DNA of 63,432 nt from an uncultured Verrucomicrobiota bacterium (lineage in GTDB: Bacteria; Verrucomicrobiota; Verrucomicrobiia; Limisphaerales; JADLHS01): assembly GCA_903828255.1 (NCBI GenBank), contig CAIKLQ010000841.1, forward strand, positions 1 through 63,432, read 5' to 3'. This document shows positions 54,016 through 61,877 of the stretch, in pieces. Position numbers and translations under genes: made by a program. The notes below the pieces were generated by a model, which made no database searches, was not told the origin of the DNA, and was given only the letters and a program-made list of their open reading frames with translations. The first letter of the stretch is position 1. Every line of letters begins with the position of its first letter.

Positions 54016-56802
54016 TCATGGCTGCGTTTTCTGGTCGTAAGCTTTGCCGCCCTGGCGAATCGCGGCGCGGTTGCGCTCTTCCGCTTGCACCCGGGCGAGA
54101 TATTTTTTCTCACGCCACTGGTCGCGTTCGTTGGCTTGGAAGCCGGGCATGTCGGCTTCGGGACGCTGGGCAAGCAGGTCGCGGCCAGCACGGATCAAGG
54201 CGAGGGCTTCGTCATGTTTCCCGGCGTCAGTGCCGGGCTTTTCGCGCAACGCGGCGAGGCACGGACTCAACTCCGGACGGTCAAAGCTGACTTGCGGGCC
54301 GCGATTGTTCCCGTGGTCGGCGAGCTGGCGGAGCGGGAGGCCGGTGAGTTGTTCCAGCCGCGCAACTTGCTTGTCATCCAGCGGCGATCGGCCCGCGAGG
54401 TTGTCGGGATAGGCGCTGGCAAAAGTCGGGTAGTAGGGCGCGTTGAGATCAATCCACGTGACGATGCGTTCGAAGTCCCCGGCGGTAAGCGTGCCACCGC
54501 AGCGTGGGTTGTCGCGAAGCGTCGCCACGAGCTTGCTCGCGTGCGAACCCCAGGAGTAGGCAGCTTGCGTCTCCGGCGGGCCAGCGCCGACGACGTGGAT
54601 GAATTTCTTTCGCCAGAGTTCGTTGTAGGACGTGTTGAATACCAGATCGCGGTCGGCCGCGAGGTTTAGCGTCTGGCCGGCTTCCTTCCCGAAATCGTGG
54701 CAGCGGACGCAGTGCTGATTGAAGACGGGTTGCACTTCCGCGAGGAAACCAAACTCGCACGGCTCACCCCGCCAGCCCGCAAGCTTGCCGGGAGCGCGCC
54801 GCAATGCGTAGGTGGCCGATGCGGGCGGCGTGACGGGACTGGTGCGGCGCTCCTCGTGGCACCCGATGCAACTCGCCCGCTCGCCGGATTGCACGATCGT
54901 GCCGCTGCGCATGGATTGGATCATCATGCCCTTCTCGTCGAGCAGTTGGAAAAACACGAACCGCTCGGACGGCACTTCCACGTAAACCGAGCCGTCCGCC
55001 TCCACGGGCACGATGCCGAGGATGCGTTTGTTGCCGAAATCCGTCCAGTTCATCGCCGGGCCTTCGAAGCCCTGACCGTTCCAGCCGGGCCGCGTCCAGA
55101 AACGTTTCTCCGGCGACTCGACCACGCGCAGCCATTTCACGTCACCGCGTTTCACGCCGGCCATGTGCGTGCCTTGATAAACGTCCTGCACGTAGAACGT
55201 GCCGGGCTTGTTCTCAAAATCGCGCCGCGTGGGAATCACGGGCGGACGCGGACGTGGGCCGAGCGGCATTGGATCAAAACAGCCCGGCGCTTCTGCGTGG
55301 AGCAGGATTTCGTTGCCGAAAACGTCCAGCAGATAAATCCCCATCTGCTCACAGTCGCCGGTCATGCGCGACGCGAGAAAGTATTTTTCGCTGAGCGGAT
55401 ACGGGTCTTCGCACTTCAGTTTGACCTGTGTGAACGCGTCGAAAATCTGCCAGCCGGATTGCTTGACGAGGTTGGTGGCGTTGGCGGGCCAGGTGCGGAC
55501 AACGGGTTGCGCGCCATCCATGCCCAAGCGCCGATCAATGATCGCCAGCGCACCCCACGGCCGGTCGTGACACGAGCCGAACACGCAGATGGCCTGATCC
55601 GTGCCGGGAATGACGCGCGCGTCAATCACCGCGCCGGGCGACGCGGTGTTGTTGCCCCAATAAACCGCGTGGCTCGTGCCGTCGGGATTGCAGGTCCAAA
55701 GCGCCTGGGCGTCCCCGAAATTGCGGTCCACATATTCCCACCGATCGTAAAGGATGCGGCCATCAGGCATGAGCGCGCCGTGCCCCTCGAAGAGTGTGCT
55801 CTTGCCGATCTGGTGGATGTTCGCGCCATCGGCTTCCATGCGAAAGAGGTTCGCCATAATGTGGCGGTTGCAAGCGCAATACTTCGGCTCACGCGTGGAC
55901 GAAAACACGATGCCCCCGTCCGGCAGGTAAAGCGGGTCGAGATCGTCCACGTCCGGCGCAAACGTGAGTTGGCGCAAGCCGGCGCCGTCGGCGTTGATTT
56001 CGTAAATGTGATAACTGTCGGCGACGTTGGTGCGCATGGAGAACAGCACCTTGCTGCCGTCGAAATAAACTTCCGGATCGCGCGCGACGCCTTGGGGAAC
56101 TTCGAGCAACGTGCGCACCGTCCCGCCGTTGGCGAAATCAATCACCCTGAGCGCGCCGCCGGGCGTGAACGCACCGTCGTTGTATTCGTGCGCCGCACTG
56201 GGGAAAAACGTGGCGGTGTTGTGGTGGTCAGGGCGGTATTGGGAGCGGACGACGAAGAGGAGCGGGTGCGTGGTGAGGAGGGGGTTGGCCAGCAAAGCGT
56301 CATGGCGGAGTTGCGCCAAGGCGTTGGTGAATTCGGAGGTCTGACCGTCAGCCACCGCGCGGCGCTCCAAGTCCGCCAAGCGTTCAACGAAGGTTTTGCC
56401 TTGGGGAAAACGTTCGCCAAACGTCGCGGTCAGGTCTTGGATGGCCAAGCGAGCGGCGTGGATTTCGGGGGACTGAATGGGCGTGGTTTGGTTGGGAGAC
56501 TGAGCGAAGGCCGAGGGCAGCCAAAACAGCAAGGCGAGCGAAAGCAGAAAAAGCTGAAGTAGCTGCGAAGCTTTGGAGTGCGGTGACTTGTCACCGCTTT
56601 CCGCAGGCGACTTGTCGCCGTCGAATGTGGCGGGGCGATCGCTTTGAGACCAAACGGTTCGTTCAGGTTGTTCCTCGCGCCGCTGGACGCAGCGCTGCTC
56701 GGCCGACAAGTCGGCCAAGCGGAAAAAGCGGCGACAAGTCGCCGCACTCCAAAGCGCTGCGCGTGCTTTTCCACCACCCTGCAATCTCGGCGCGATTTCC
56801 AT
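54016..56802 (-). CDS. HzsA-related c-type cytochrome C (two CxxCH)
   Basis: The ATG at 56802 lies 7 bp after the gene D stop and gives 928 residues (a TTG at 56808 is also possible). A 62-codon palindromic insert precedes the hydrophobic signal (LLQLFLLSLALLFWLPSAFA). The propeller part has YLPDGGIVFSSTREPKYCAC, ILYDRWEYVDRNFGDAQALW and FYVQDVYQGTHMAGVKRGDV. Haem sites are CIGCH (645) and CVRCH (698). The end is a helical domain with conserved prolines. Function is unknown; inferred to work with its neighbours. Confidence 0.85.
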   Translation of the reverse strand: MEIAPRLQGGGKARAALWSAATCRRFFRLADLSAEQRCVQRREEQPERTVWSQSDRPATFDGDKSPAESGDKSPHSKASQLLQLFLLSLALLFWLPSAFAQSPNQTTPIQSPEIHAARLAIQDLTATFGERFPQGKTFVERLADLERRAVADGQTSEFTNALAQLRHDALLANPLLTTHPLLFVVRSQYRPDHHNTATFFPSAAHEYNDGAFTPGGALRVIDFANGGTVRTLLEVPQGVARDPEVYFDGSKVLFSMRTNVADSYHIYEINADGAGLRQLTFAPDVDDLDPLYLPDGGIVFSSTREPKYCACNRHIMANLFRMEADGANIHQIGKSTLFEGHGALMPDGRILYDRWEYVDRNFGDAQALWTCNPDGTSHAVYWGNNTASPGAVIDARVIPGTDQAICVFGSCHDRPWGALAIIDRRLGMDGAQPVVRTWPANATNLVKQSGWQIFDAFTQVKLKCEDPYPLSEKYFLASRMTGDCEQMGIYLLDVFGNEILLHAEAPGCFDPMPLGPRPRPPVIPTRRDFENKPGTFYVQDVYQGTHMAGVKRGDVKWLRVVESPEKRFWTRPGWNGQGFEGPAMNWTDFGNKRILGIVPVEADGSVYVEVPSERFVFFQLLDEKGMMIQSMRSGTIVQSGERASCIGCHEERRTSPVTPPASATYALRRAPGKLAGWRGEPCEFGFLAEVQPVFNQHCVRCHDFGKEAGQTLNLAADRDLVFNTSYNELWRKKFIHVVGAGPPETQAAYSWGSHASKLVATLRDNPRCGGTLTAGDFERIVTWIDLNAPYYPTFASAYPDNLAGRSPLDDKQVARLEQLTGLPLRQLADHGNNRGPQVSFDRPELSPCLAALREKPGTDAGKHDEALALIRAGRDLLAQRPEADMPGFQANERDQWREKKYLARVQAEERNRAAIRQGGKAYDQKTQP
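56570..56755. mobile_element. 186-bp MITE-like palindromic element inside cytochrome C
   Basis: The ends are inverted copies: GCTTTGGAGTGCGGTGACTT on the left and AGTCGCCGCACTCCAAAGC on the right, each containing its own palindrome (GGTGACTTGTCACC and GGCGACAAGTCGCC). The length between ends is 186 bp, exactly 62 codons, and the frame stays open. GCTGCG flanks both sides and could be a target duplication. No transposase is encoded, so movement would need one from elsewhere. Confidence 0.65.
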
Positions 56803-56809
56803 CTTCAAT

Positions 56810-59800
56810 TCAATACAAGCTCCCCAGACATGAGCGATCCACGTCCACCGCCTTCGCGCCCGCCATGTCGGTGCGTGGGCGTTCGCGCAGTTGCGCGAGC
56901 ACGGGGTCGAAGGTGCGAAGGATGGCTTGATAGTCGGGATCGTCTGCCGATTGAAAGACAGCCTTGCCGCAAACGCCGCTGCCGCCGGCGTCCTTTGCGA
57001 GCGGTGCGAGTAAAAAGTTGTTCATCTGCGGATTCACGATGCGCGTCCAGAACTGACGCGGGATCTTACCGCCGTCGTGACAGTCGGCGCAACGGCGTTT
57101 CGCCACGTCGGCCAGGGTCTTTTCCAAGTCGGCGGGCAGAAGCTGGCGGCAGCCGCGCGTTTCCGGGTGCGTGGTTTCGCTCGTGCCGTAGTAGGGCACG
57201 TTCAGATCAATCCACGCCAACACGCGGCGGATGTCACGCGACTCCATTTTCAGGCGCGGCGCGCCATTTGTGTCGGGGTGGCCGCTGCGGAGCACGTCGG
57301 CGAGCTTGCTGCGAGGCGAGCCCCACGCCTTGGGTGTGACTTCGAGAATGTTTTGCTCCATGCCGTTGTAGGTCGGAATCCAATTCACGAACGGGCTGTC
57401 CCACTCGGCTTCGCCGGAACGCTTGCGACCGCGGGCGAGGACTTCGTAACTCACGTTGAAAAAATCCGTCGCGTCGCCGCAGAGGTCCACTTTGGCGGGG
57501 GGCGTCGCGCCGCTGTGGCATTTCACGCAATGCGAGTCGAGCACCGGCTGGACGATGCGGGCGTAGTCGAAGCCGACTGCTGGAGCGCCGGCCTGTGACC
57601 GGCTTTGGGAGACGAAATGAGGCGATGCTTGGCTTGAGGTTTTTGGTGCATCCGAAGGCGACTGGTGTTTCGCAGCCTCTCCCTCACCCCGGCCCTCTCC
57701 CGCTGGGAGAGGGAGAATCGTCGTCAGGCTTTGGGAGTGACCTGAGTCTGAGATGACAGGATGCGCGTTGGCAGAATTGTGGGGTGCAATCGCTTTTCCC
57801 TCTCCCAGCGGGAGAGGGTCAGGGTGAGGGAGAGTGCTCGCTTGTTCAGCACGTAAACGATTTTCCAGAAACGCTGTCGTTGGAGAACCGTCAAAAGCCG
57901 GTCGCAGACCGGCGCTCCACTCCACGGCGTCGTTCCACTCCGGCGGGCGCAACTCCTCCGGTACGCGCGCCACGGCCTGTGGCGCGGCGGCGACTTGCTG
58001 GCGGGGTTCGTGGCAGCCGATGCAGCCCTGCGTTTCGCCAGGCATGAGATGCGTGAAAGTTCGCATCCGTTGCACGGCGCGGCCCTCGGCGTCGAGGGCC
58101 ATGAAGTAAATCGGGCGACGGGCGGGCACCTTGAAACAAGCGGAGCCATCTGGCGCGACCGTCGCGTAGCCCCAAACTTTTTTGGCGGCGTAGGTCGCCC
58201 CGCAGGAGATCACCGGGAACTGGAAACCAAACGCGCGATTCTTGACGTCCGTGCGGACGATCTTCCGCATTTCTTCAACGACGCAAATCTCCTTCACCTC
58301 GCCGCGCTTCACGAGCGGTTCCAGACCGCGATAAACGTCTTGAAGCACGACAGTCGCCCAGGTGACAGCGTCGGAGGAATCGGTGGCGCTGGTCTCGCGG
58401 ACCGCGACCGGTCCCCCGGTCGCAGCGGGCACGGATTTTGAATGGTTCGGGAAATCGGACGCTTCCATCGCGGACGTGGCCGCTGCGGTCGGGGACCGAC
58501 CGCGCTCCAAAGATTGCCCCACTTTCAATCCGCTCACCAGCACCGCCGGTCTCTTCCGCGCCCGAAGCGGTTGCGGGTTGTAGAAACCCAGGCCGTCGCC
58601 CGGCAATAGCACTTTCGCCACTTGCGCGCCGTCGTAACTGCGCACCAGCACCGTGCCGCGTTTCGAGACGAGGTAGCGTTGCTCATCGAGCGGGAAGGGA
58701 TTTTCGTACGGGCCGCGGATGTTGTTGCCGTCGCCCTTGTCCGCCTGGCCGATGTTCACCTCCGGCGTCAGATTTCGGATGCTGGCGGGCGCGTTGTTGC
58801 CGTAGGCGATGTCCACGATGCCGATCGCGCCGCGACACGGGCCGTTGTGGCTCGTGAGCAGGCACAGCACTTTGCCCGTGCCCGGAATCGAGCGCGCCTC
58901 CATGAACGTCGCCGGGCTGAGCACGCGGTTGCCGAAAAATCCGGCGAGGCCCGTGCCGTCGGGATGAATCGTCCACAGGCTTTGGATCGGGATTGCGGGT
59001 TTGTCCACGTATTCCCAGCGCGAATAAATCACACGGCCATCGTCGAGCACGCTGGGCGTGAAATCGTTCACGATGTTCGCGGACAGACGCTGCACGTCCG
59101 CGCCGTCGCGCGTCATGCGATACAGCACGCCGACCGGCGAAATCCAGCAATACGCAAACCGCGCCGAGCGCGTGCTGAGAAACGCGATACCGCCGTCCGG
59201 CAGCCAGCAGGCGTTGTAGTTATGGTGCGCGCCGTCGGTGAGCTGGCGCAGATTCGTGCCGTCGGCGTTGATGACGAACACCTGATAACCCTCGCCCTGC
59301 TTGCGCCGCCAACTGAACAGGATTTCCCGGCCGTCAAACGAAACGTCGCAATCGAGAATCTGCCCCTCCGGCGAAGCGACGAGTTCCCTCAGCGCACCGG
59401 ACGGTTTCATCGCGGCGACGTAAAGCCCGCCACCCGCGCCGAAGCCTTCCACATGGTAGGTGTAAACGTGGCTGGGGTTGAGTTCGCGCCGGCGCACGAC
59501 GAGCAACTGCTCAAAGCCCAGTTGCCCCGCGCGCAGTTGCGCGGCCAATTCCGGCGTCTCCACGATGTCGTCGCCCAGGCCGCGATCCGGCCGGCCCGGC
59601 TCGAGCTTGCGGAACTTCGCGAAGTAATCGTCCGGCAACGCGCTCGCAAAGACCTGCACTTCCGACGCGCCCGGATTCGCGCCGCCGTAGGAACTCCCGA
59701 AGCGCAGTATCAACCGGCGCGTGGCGACCGGTTGCGCCAACCGGATGCGCTGCGGGCCGTGCCCCATCTGGAATTTGCCCGTGGCCACCGGCGCGTCCGC

Positions 59801-60196
59801 TCCGTCCGCCGTGACTTCGTAAACCTTCCAGCACTCCTCCGCGAACCAGGCGGTGCGACCGTAGTAAACGACTTCCGCAATCGTGACTAGGTTCGTCCAC
59901 TCCAGCGTCAACTCCGCGCCCTGGCGATGCGTGTCGCCGCGCACGCACCAGGCCTGACCGAGGTCGTCTTGCGAACCGGCCTCCGGGATTTTGCCGTCCA
60001 CCGCGAACTGGGCGAGGTATTGCCCGCTGAATTCGGAAGTCGCCGTGGCCTTGGCGGAGCGGGCGAGGTTCGGGGGGAGCGAGGCGGCGGTGGTGGTGAA
60101 GGCCGCGGCAGCGATGGCAGCAAAGCGAAAATGCCAACTGCTCGGGGACTGCTGGGCGGAAAGCTTTTTTGCTGCCGCATTCTGTGTTGGTTTCAT
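56810..60196 (-). CDS. HzsA-related c-type cytochrome D (three CxxCH)
   Basis: A 1128-residue protein starting at ATG 60196 with a signal-like segment (FRFAAIAAAAFTTTAASLPP). An F5/8-type domain covers about 45-190 (GAELTLEWTNLVTIAEVVYY). The propeller part shows WLPDGGIAFLSTRSARFAYC and VIYSRWEYVDKPAIPIQSLW. Haem sites are CIGCH (725), CVKCH (890) and CADCH (1036). Two repeat-derived inserts interrupt it, at about residues 563-600 (58399-58508) and 788-841 (57676-57834). It is the first of the four tandem genes; a small PH-like gene ends 3 bp before it. Confidence 0.85.
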   Translation of the reverse strand: MKPTQNAAAKKLSAQQSPSSWHFRFAAIAAAAFTTTAASLPPNLARSAKATATSEFSGQYLAQFAVDGKIPEAGSQDDLGQAWCVRGDTHRQGAELTLEWTNLVTIAEVVYYGRTAWFAEECWKVYEVTADGADAPVATGKFQMGHGPQRIRLAQPVATRRLILRFGSSYGGANPGASEVQVFASALPDDYFAKFRKLEPGRPDRGLGDDIVETPELAAQLRAGQLGFEQLLVVRRRELNPSHVYTYHVEGFGAGGGLYVAAMKPSGALRELVASPEGQILDCDVSFDGREILFSWRRKQGEGYQVFVINADGTNLRQLTDGAHHNYNACWLPDGGIAFLSTRSARFAYCWISPVGVLYRMTRDGADVQRLSANIVNDFTPSVLDDGRVIYSRWEYVDKPAIPIQSLWTIHPDGTGLAGFFGNRVLSPATFMEARSIPGTGKVLCLLTSHNGPCRGAIGIVDIAYGNNAPASIRNLTPEVNIGQADKGDGNNIRGPYENPFPLDEQRYLVSKRGTVLVRSYDGAQVAKVLLPGDGLGFYNPQPLRARKRPAVLVSGLKVGQSLERGRSPTAAATSAMEASDFPNHSKSVPAATGGPVAVRETSATDSSDAVTWATVVLQDVYRGLEPLVKRGEVKEICVVEEMRKIVRTDVKNRAFGFQFPVISCGATYAAKKVWGYATVAPDGSACFKVPARRPIYFMALDAEGRAVQRMRTFTHLMPGETQGCIGCHEPRQQVAAAPQAVARVPEELRPPEWNDAVEWSAGLRPAFDGSPTTAFLENRLRAEQASTLPHPDPLPLGEGKAIAPHNSANAHPVISDSGHSQSLTTILPLPAGEGRGEGEAAKHQSPSDAPKTSSQASPHFVSQSRSQAGAPAVGFDYARIVQPVLDSHCVKCHSGATPPAKVDLCGDATDFFNVSYEVLARGRKRSGEAEWDSPFVNWIPTYNGMEQNILEVTPKAWGSPRSKLADVLRSGHPDTNGAPRLKMESRDIRRVLAWIDLNVPYYGTSETTHPETRGCRQLLPADLEKTLADVAKRRCADCHDGGKIPRQFWTRIVNPQMNNFLLAPLAKDAGGSGVCGKAVFQSADDPDYQAILRTFDPVLAQLRERPRTDMAGAKAVDVDRSCLGSLY
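57676..57834. repeat. Inverted palindrome pair inside cytochrome D
   Basis: Left: CCTCTCCCTCACCCCGGCCC with TCTCCCGCTGGGAGAGGG. Right: CCCTCTCCCAGCGGGAGAGG with GTCAGGGTGAGGGAGAG. The frame is kept and the insert lies between the first and second haem motifs. Confidence 0.8.
58399..58508. repeat. Second palindromic insert inside cytochrome D
   Basis: GGACCGCGACCGGTCCCCCG on the left and GACCGACCGCGCTCC on the right are ends of inverted, internally palindromic copies (GGTCGCAGCGG versus CCGCTGCGGTC). It interrupts the segment that in gene C reads RPPVIPTRRDFENKPGTFYV, and is a different repeat family from the GGGAGAGGG type. Confidence 0.6.
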
Positions 60197-60199
60197 GAT

Positions 60200-60658
60200 T
60201 CAACCTCCCTCAATACCTCGCTCACGCATGATATCGGCGACTTGTTTCGAGCGCTGCCCGAACACGAGCCAACGCTTGAAATGATGCTTCTTTCCTCTCT
60301 TGTCCTTCACCCAAAACTCGATCAAGTGCCACCGTCCCTTGGTTTGGGCTCTAAACTTACCCTCCTCAAACTCCGCCCCACCGTCACAATGCCGCCACTC
60401 GACCAAATCCTCCCACCGCAGCCGCGCCTCCGAGACAATCAGCTTCTGGAAGATTCCGTCGTCTGAAATTTCAAGCCGCGTCGGCAACAACGCTAGCGCA
60501 TACAGAATCATGAAGACCGAGATTCCAGCGATAATCCATGCAGTCACCGGGGGCCAGCCTATCGTCGGAACCATCAGAAGAATCACAAGCGGGGCGACCG
60601 CGCCGACGAGGAGCAAACCGAGCATCGAACGCGGACATCTGAAAATTACGGGGCGCAT
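60200..60658 (-). CDS. Small two-TM membrane protein with PH-like domain (1)
   Basis: A 152-residue protein with two membrane helices (LGLLLVGAVAPLVILLMVP and TAWIIAGISVFMILYALALL) and a C-terminal beta domain (LEISDDGIFQKLIVSEARLR then WHLIEFWVKDKRGKKHHFKR). This resembles bacterial PH-like membrane proteins of unknown function. It ends 3 bp before cytochrome D, so it is likely in the same transcript. Two similar genes follow upstream at 60883 and 61392. Confidence 0.65.
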   Translation of the reverse strand: MRPVIFRCPRSMLGLLLVGAVAPLVILLMVPTIGWPPVTAWIIAGISVFMILYALALLPTRLEISDDGIFQKLIVSEARLRWEDLVEWRHCDGGAEFEEGKFRAQTKGRWHLIEFWVKDKRGKKHHFKRWLVFGQRSKQVADIMRERGIEGG

Positions 60659-60666
60659 GGTGATTC

Positions 60667-60873
60667 CTATGCTGGGCGGAGGTCGTCCTGCGAACCCGCC
60701 TCCGGGATTTTGCCGTCCACCGCGAACTGGGCGAGGTATTGCCCGGTGAATTCGGAAGCCGCCGTGGCCTTGGCGGAGCGGGCGAGGTTCGGGGGGAGCA
60801 AGGTGGCGGTGGCGGCGAAGGCCATGAAACGGATGGCCAAAGCCAACCCGAGCGATCTTTGCGTTGCATTCAT
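60667..60873 (-). pseudogene. Duplicated 5' fragment of cytochrome D
   Basis: From ATG 60873 the frame reads 68 residues ending GKIPEAGSQDDLRPA. From LLPPNLARSAKATAASEFTG onward it is almost identical, in DNA and protein, to residues 40-80 of cytochrome D (59960-60105), then diverges and stops. It is a partial copy left between the PH-like genes, or the remains of a lost fifth member. Confidence 0.7.
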
Positions 60874-60882
60874 GCTCGTCGG

Positions 60883-61395
60883 TTAGACCTCGACCTCGAC
60901 AATCTCGAATCCGGTATCACAAGATACGCTGGAAGCAAACTCTTCCGCTCGCCGACACGATTCCCTGCTGGAAAAACTGTCTTCACGCAGCCAGAACGGC
61001 CGCCCCGCCTTGCGCCGCAACCCAACTCGATAGTAAATGTCAAAGCTCTCACTCTCTGCACGTGGGGATGACGGATGGTAGGAAGTCCGCCGCTCAATGA
61101 GCACGGCATCGAAACAGTCGAAGCTAAACCTGCGCCGCCAGAGTGGAAAAAGACCCAGAAAGCGGTGTGCCACATGTAGCAGGCCCTGCGATTTGTCGAA
61201 GACTGTCCTTTTCTGAACGAGCATCAACAAACCCACTATAACGCTGATACTTCCCGCAAGTCGCCATCCGCTGCTCTTGTCTTGCGAGAAAAAAACACAA
61301 CCGAAAGCCAGGAACACCGGCGAGATAGCACAACTCAGCATAAACCTCCTCTTGGAGATCCACTCATATGTTGGCAGTGATGACGAAGCGTTCAT
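60883..61395 (-). CDS. Small two-TM membrane protein with PH-like domain (2)
   Basis: A 170-residue protein. The helices are FMLSCAISPVFLAFGCVFF and LAGSISVIVGLLMLVQ, followed by a beta domain beginning TVFDKSQGLLHVAHRFLGLF and containing FDAVLIERRTSYHP. It has the same layout as its neighbours at 60200 and 61392. The start overlaps the stop of the previous gene by 4 bp (61392-61395). Confidence 0.6.
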   Translation of the reverse strand: MNASSSLPTYEWISKRRFMLSCAISPVFLAFGCVFFSQDKSSGWRLAGSISVIVGLLMLVQKRTVFDKSQGLLHVAHRFLGLFPLWRRRFSFDCFDAVLIERRTSYHPSSPRAESESFDIYYRVGLRRKAGRPFWLREDSFSSRESCRRAEEFASSVSCDTGFEIVEVEV

Positions 61396-61877
61396 TTTGC
61401 CACATGGTCAATCAACTCCAATCCAGTCTCCCTTGAAAGCTCACGAGCAAAAGCTCGTGCTTCAGGACAGTCCTCGTTACCAGTCGTCACGGAAAACTGG
61501 CGCAACCTCACCGCTCGTCTGGAACGGTGATGCAACTCCACCGTCCACGTATCTGAAATATCGTTGGTAACTCCAGACGAACAGTGACACGAAATACCAG
61601 CATACTCCTGCATCGCGCGCACTCGCTTGGAAATTGGAATCACCCCTAGAATCCGGCACACCTCGATCACCACGCCGCGCTGAATATCAATCTGTGTCTC
61701 GCGAAAGAACAGCAGTAGCAGAGCGACAACGCCCGTGAAGACGCTCGCAATGCGTGGAATCCAGTGCGGGATACGAATGGCTACAATTGTCAGGGTCATG
61801 CAAAGTACCAATCCGAATACCTGCACTCCGCGACCTATTACCCGGTGGGTTGTAATTGCTGGCTCTGCTTGCATCAT
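61392..61877 (-). CDS. Small two-TM membrane protein with PH-like domain (3)
   Basis: From ATG 61877, which overlaps the TGA of the aldo/keto reductase, this gives 161 residues; a longer open frame upstream lies inside the reductase and is discarded. The helices are VFGLVLCMTLTIVAI and IASVFTGVVALLLLFF, then the beta domain VIEVCRILGVIPISKRVRAM. Position and coupling suggest it is co-translated with the reductase. Confidence 0.6.
   Translation of the reverse strand: MMQAEPAITTHRVIGRGVQVFGLVLCMTLTIVAIRIPHWIPRIASVFTGVVALLLLFFRETQIDIQRGVVIEVCRILGVIPISKRVRAMQEYAGISCHCSSGVTNDISDTWTVELHHRSRRAVRLRQFSVTTGNEDCPEARAFARELSRETGLELIDHVAK

Noticed and set aside
54697..56562. A 621-codon open frame on the plus strand across cytochrome C
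   Set aside because: Same reason: complementary-strand artefact of GC-rich codon use with no recognisable motif.
47770..60196. Anammox hydrazine synthase operon
   Set aside because: Only alpha-like proteins are present; there are no beta or gamma subunits or hydroxylamine oxidoreductase-type genes, and the wider family occurs in non-anammox bacteria.
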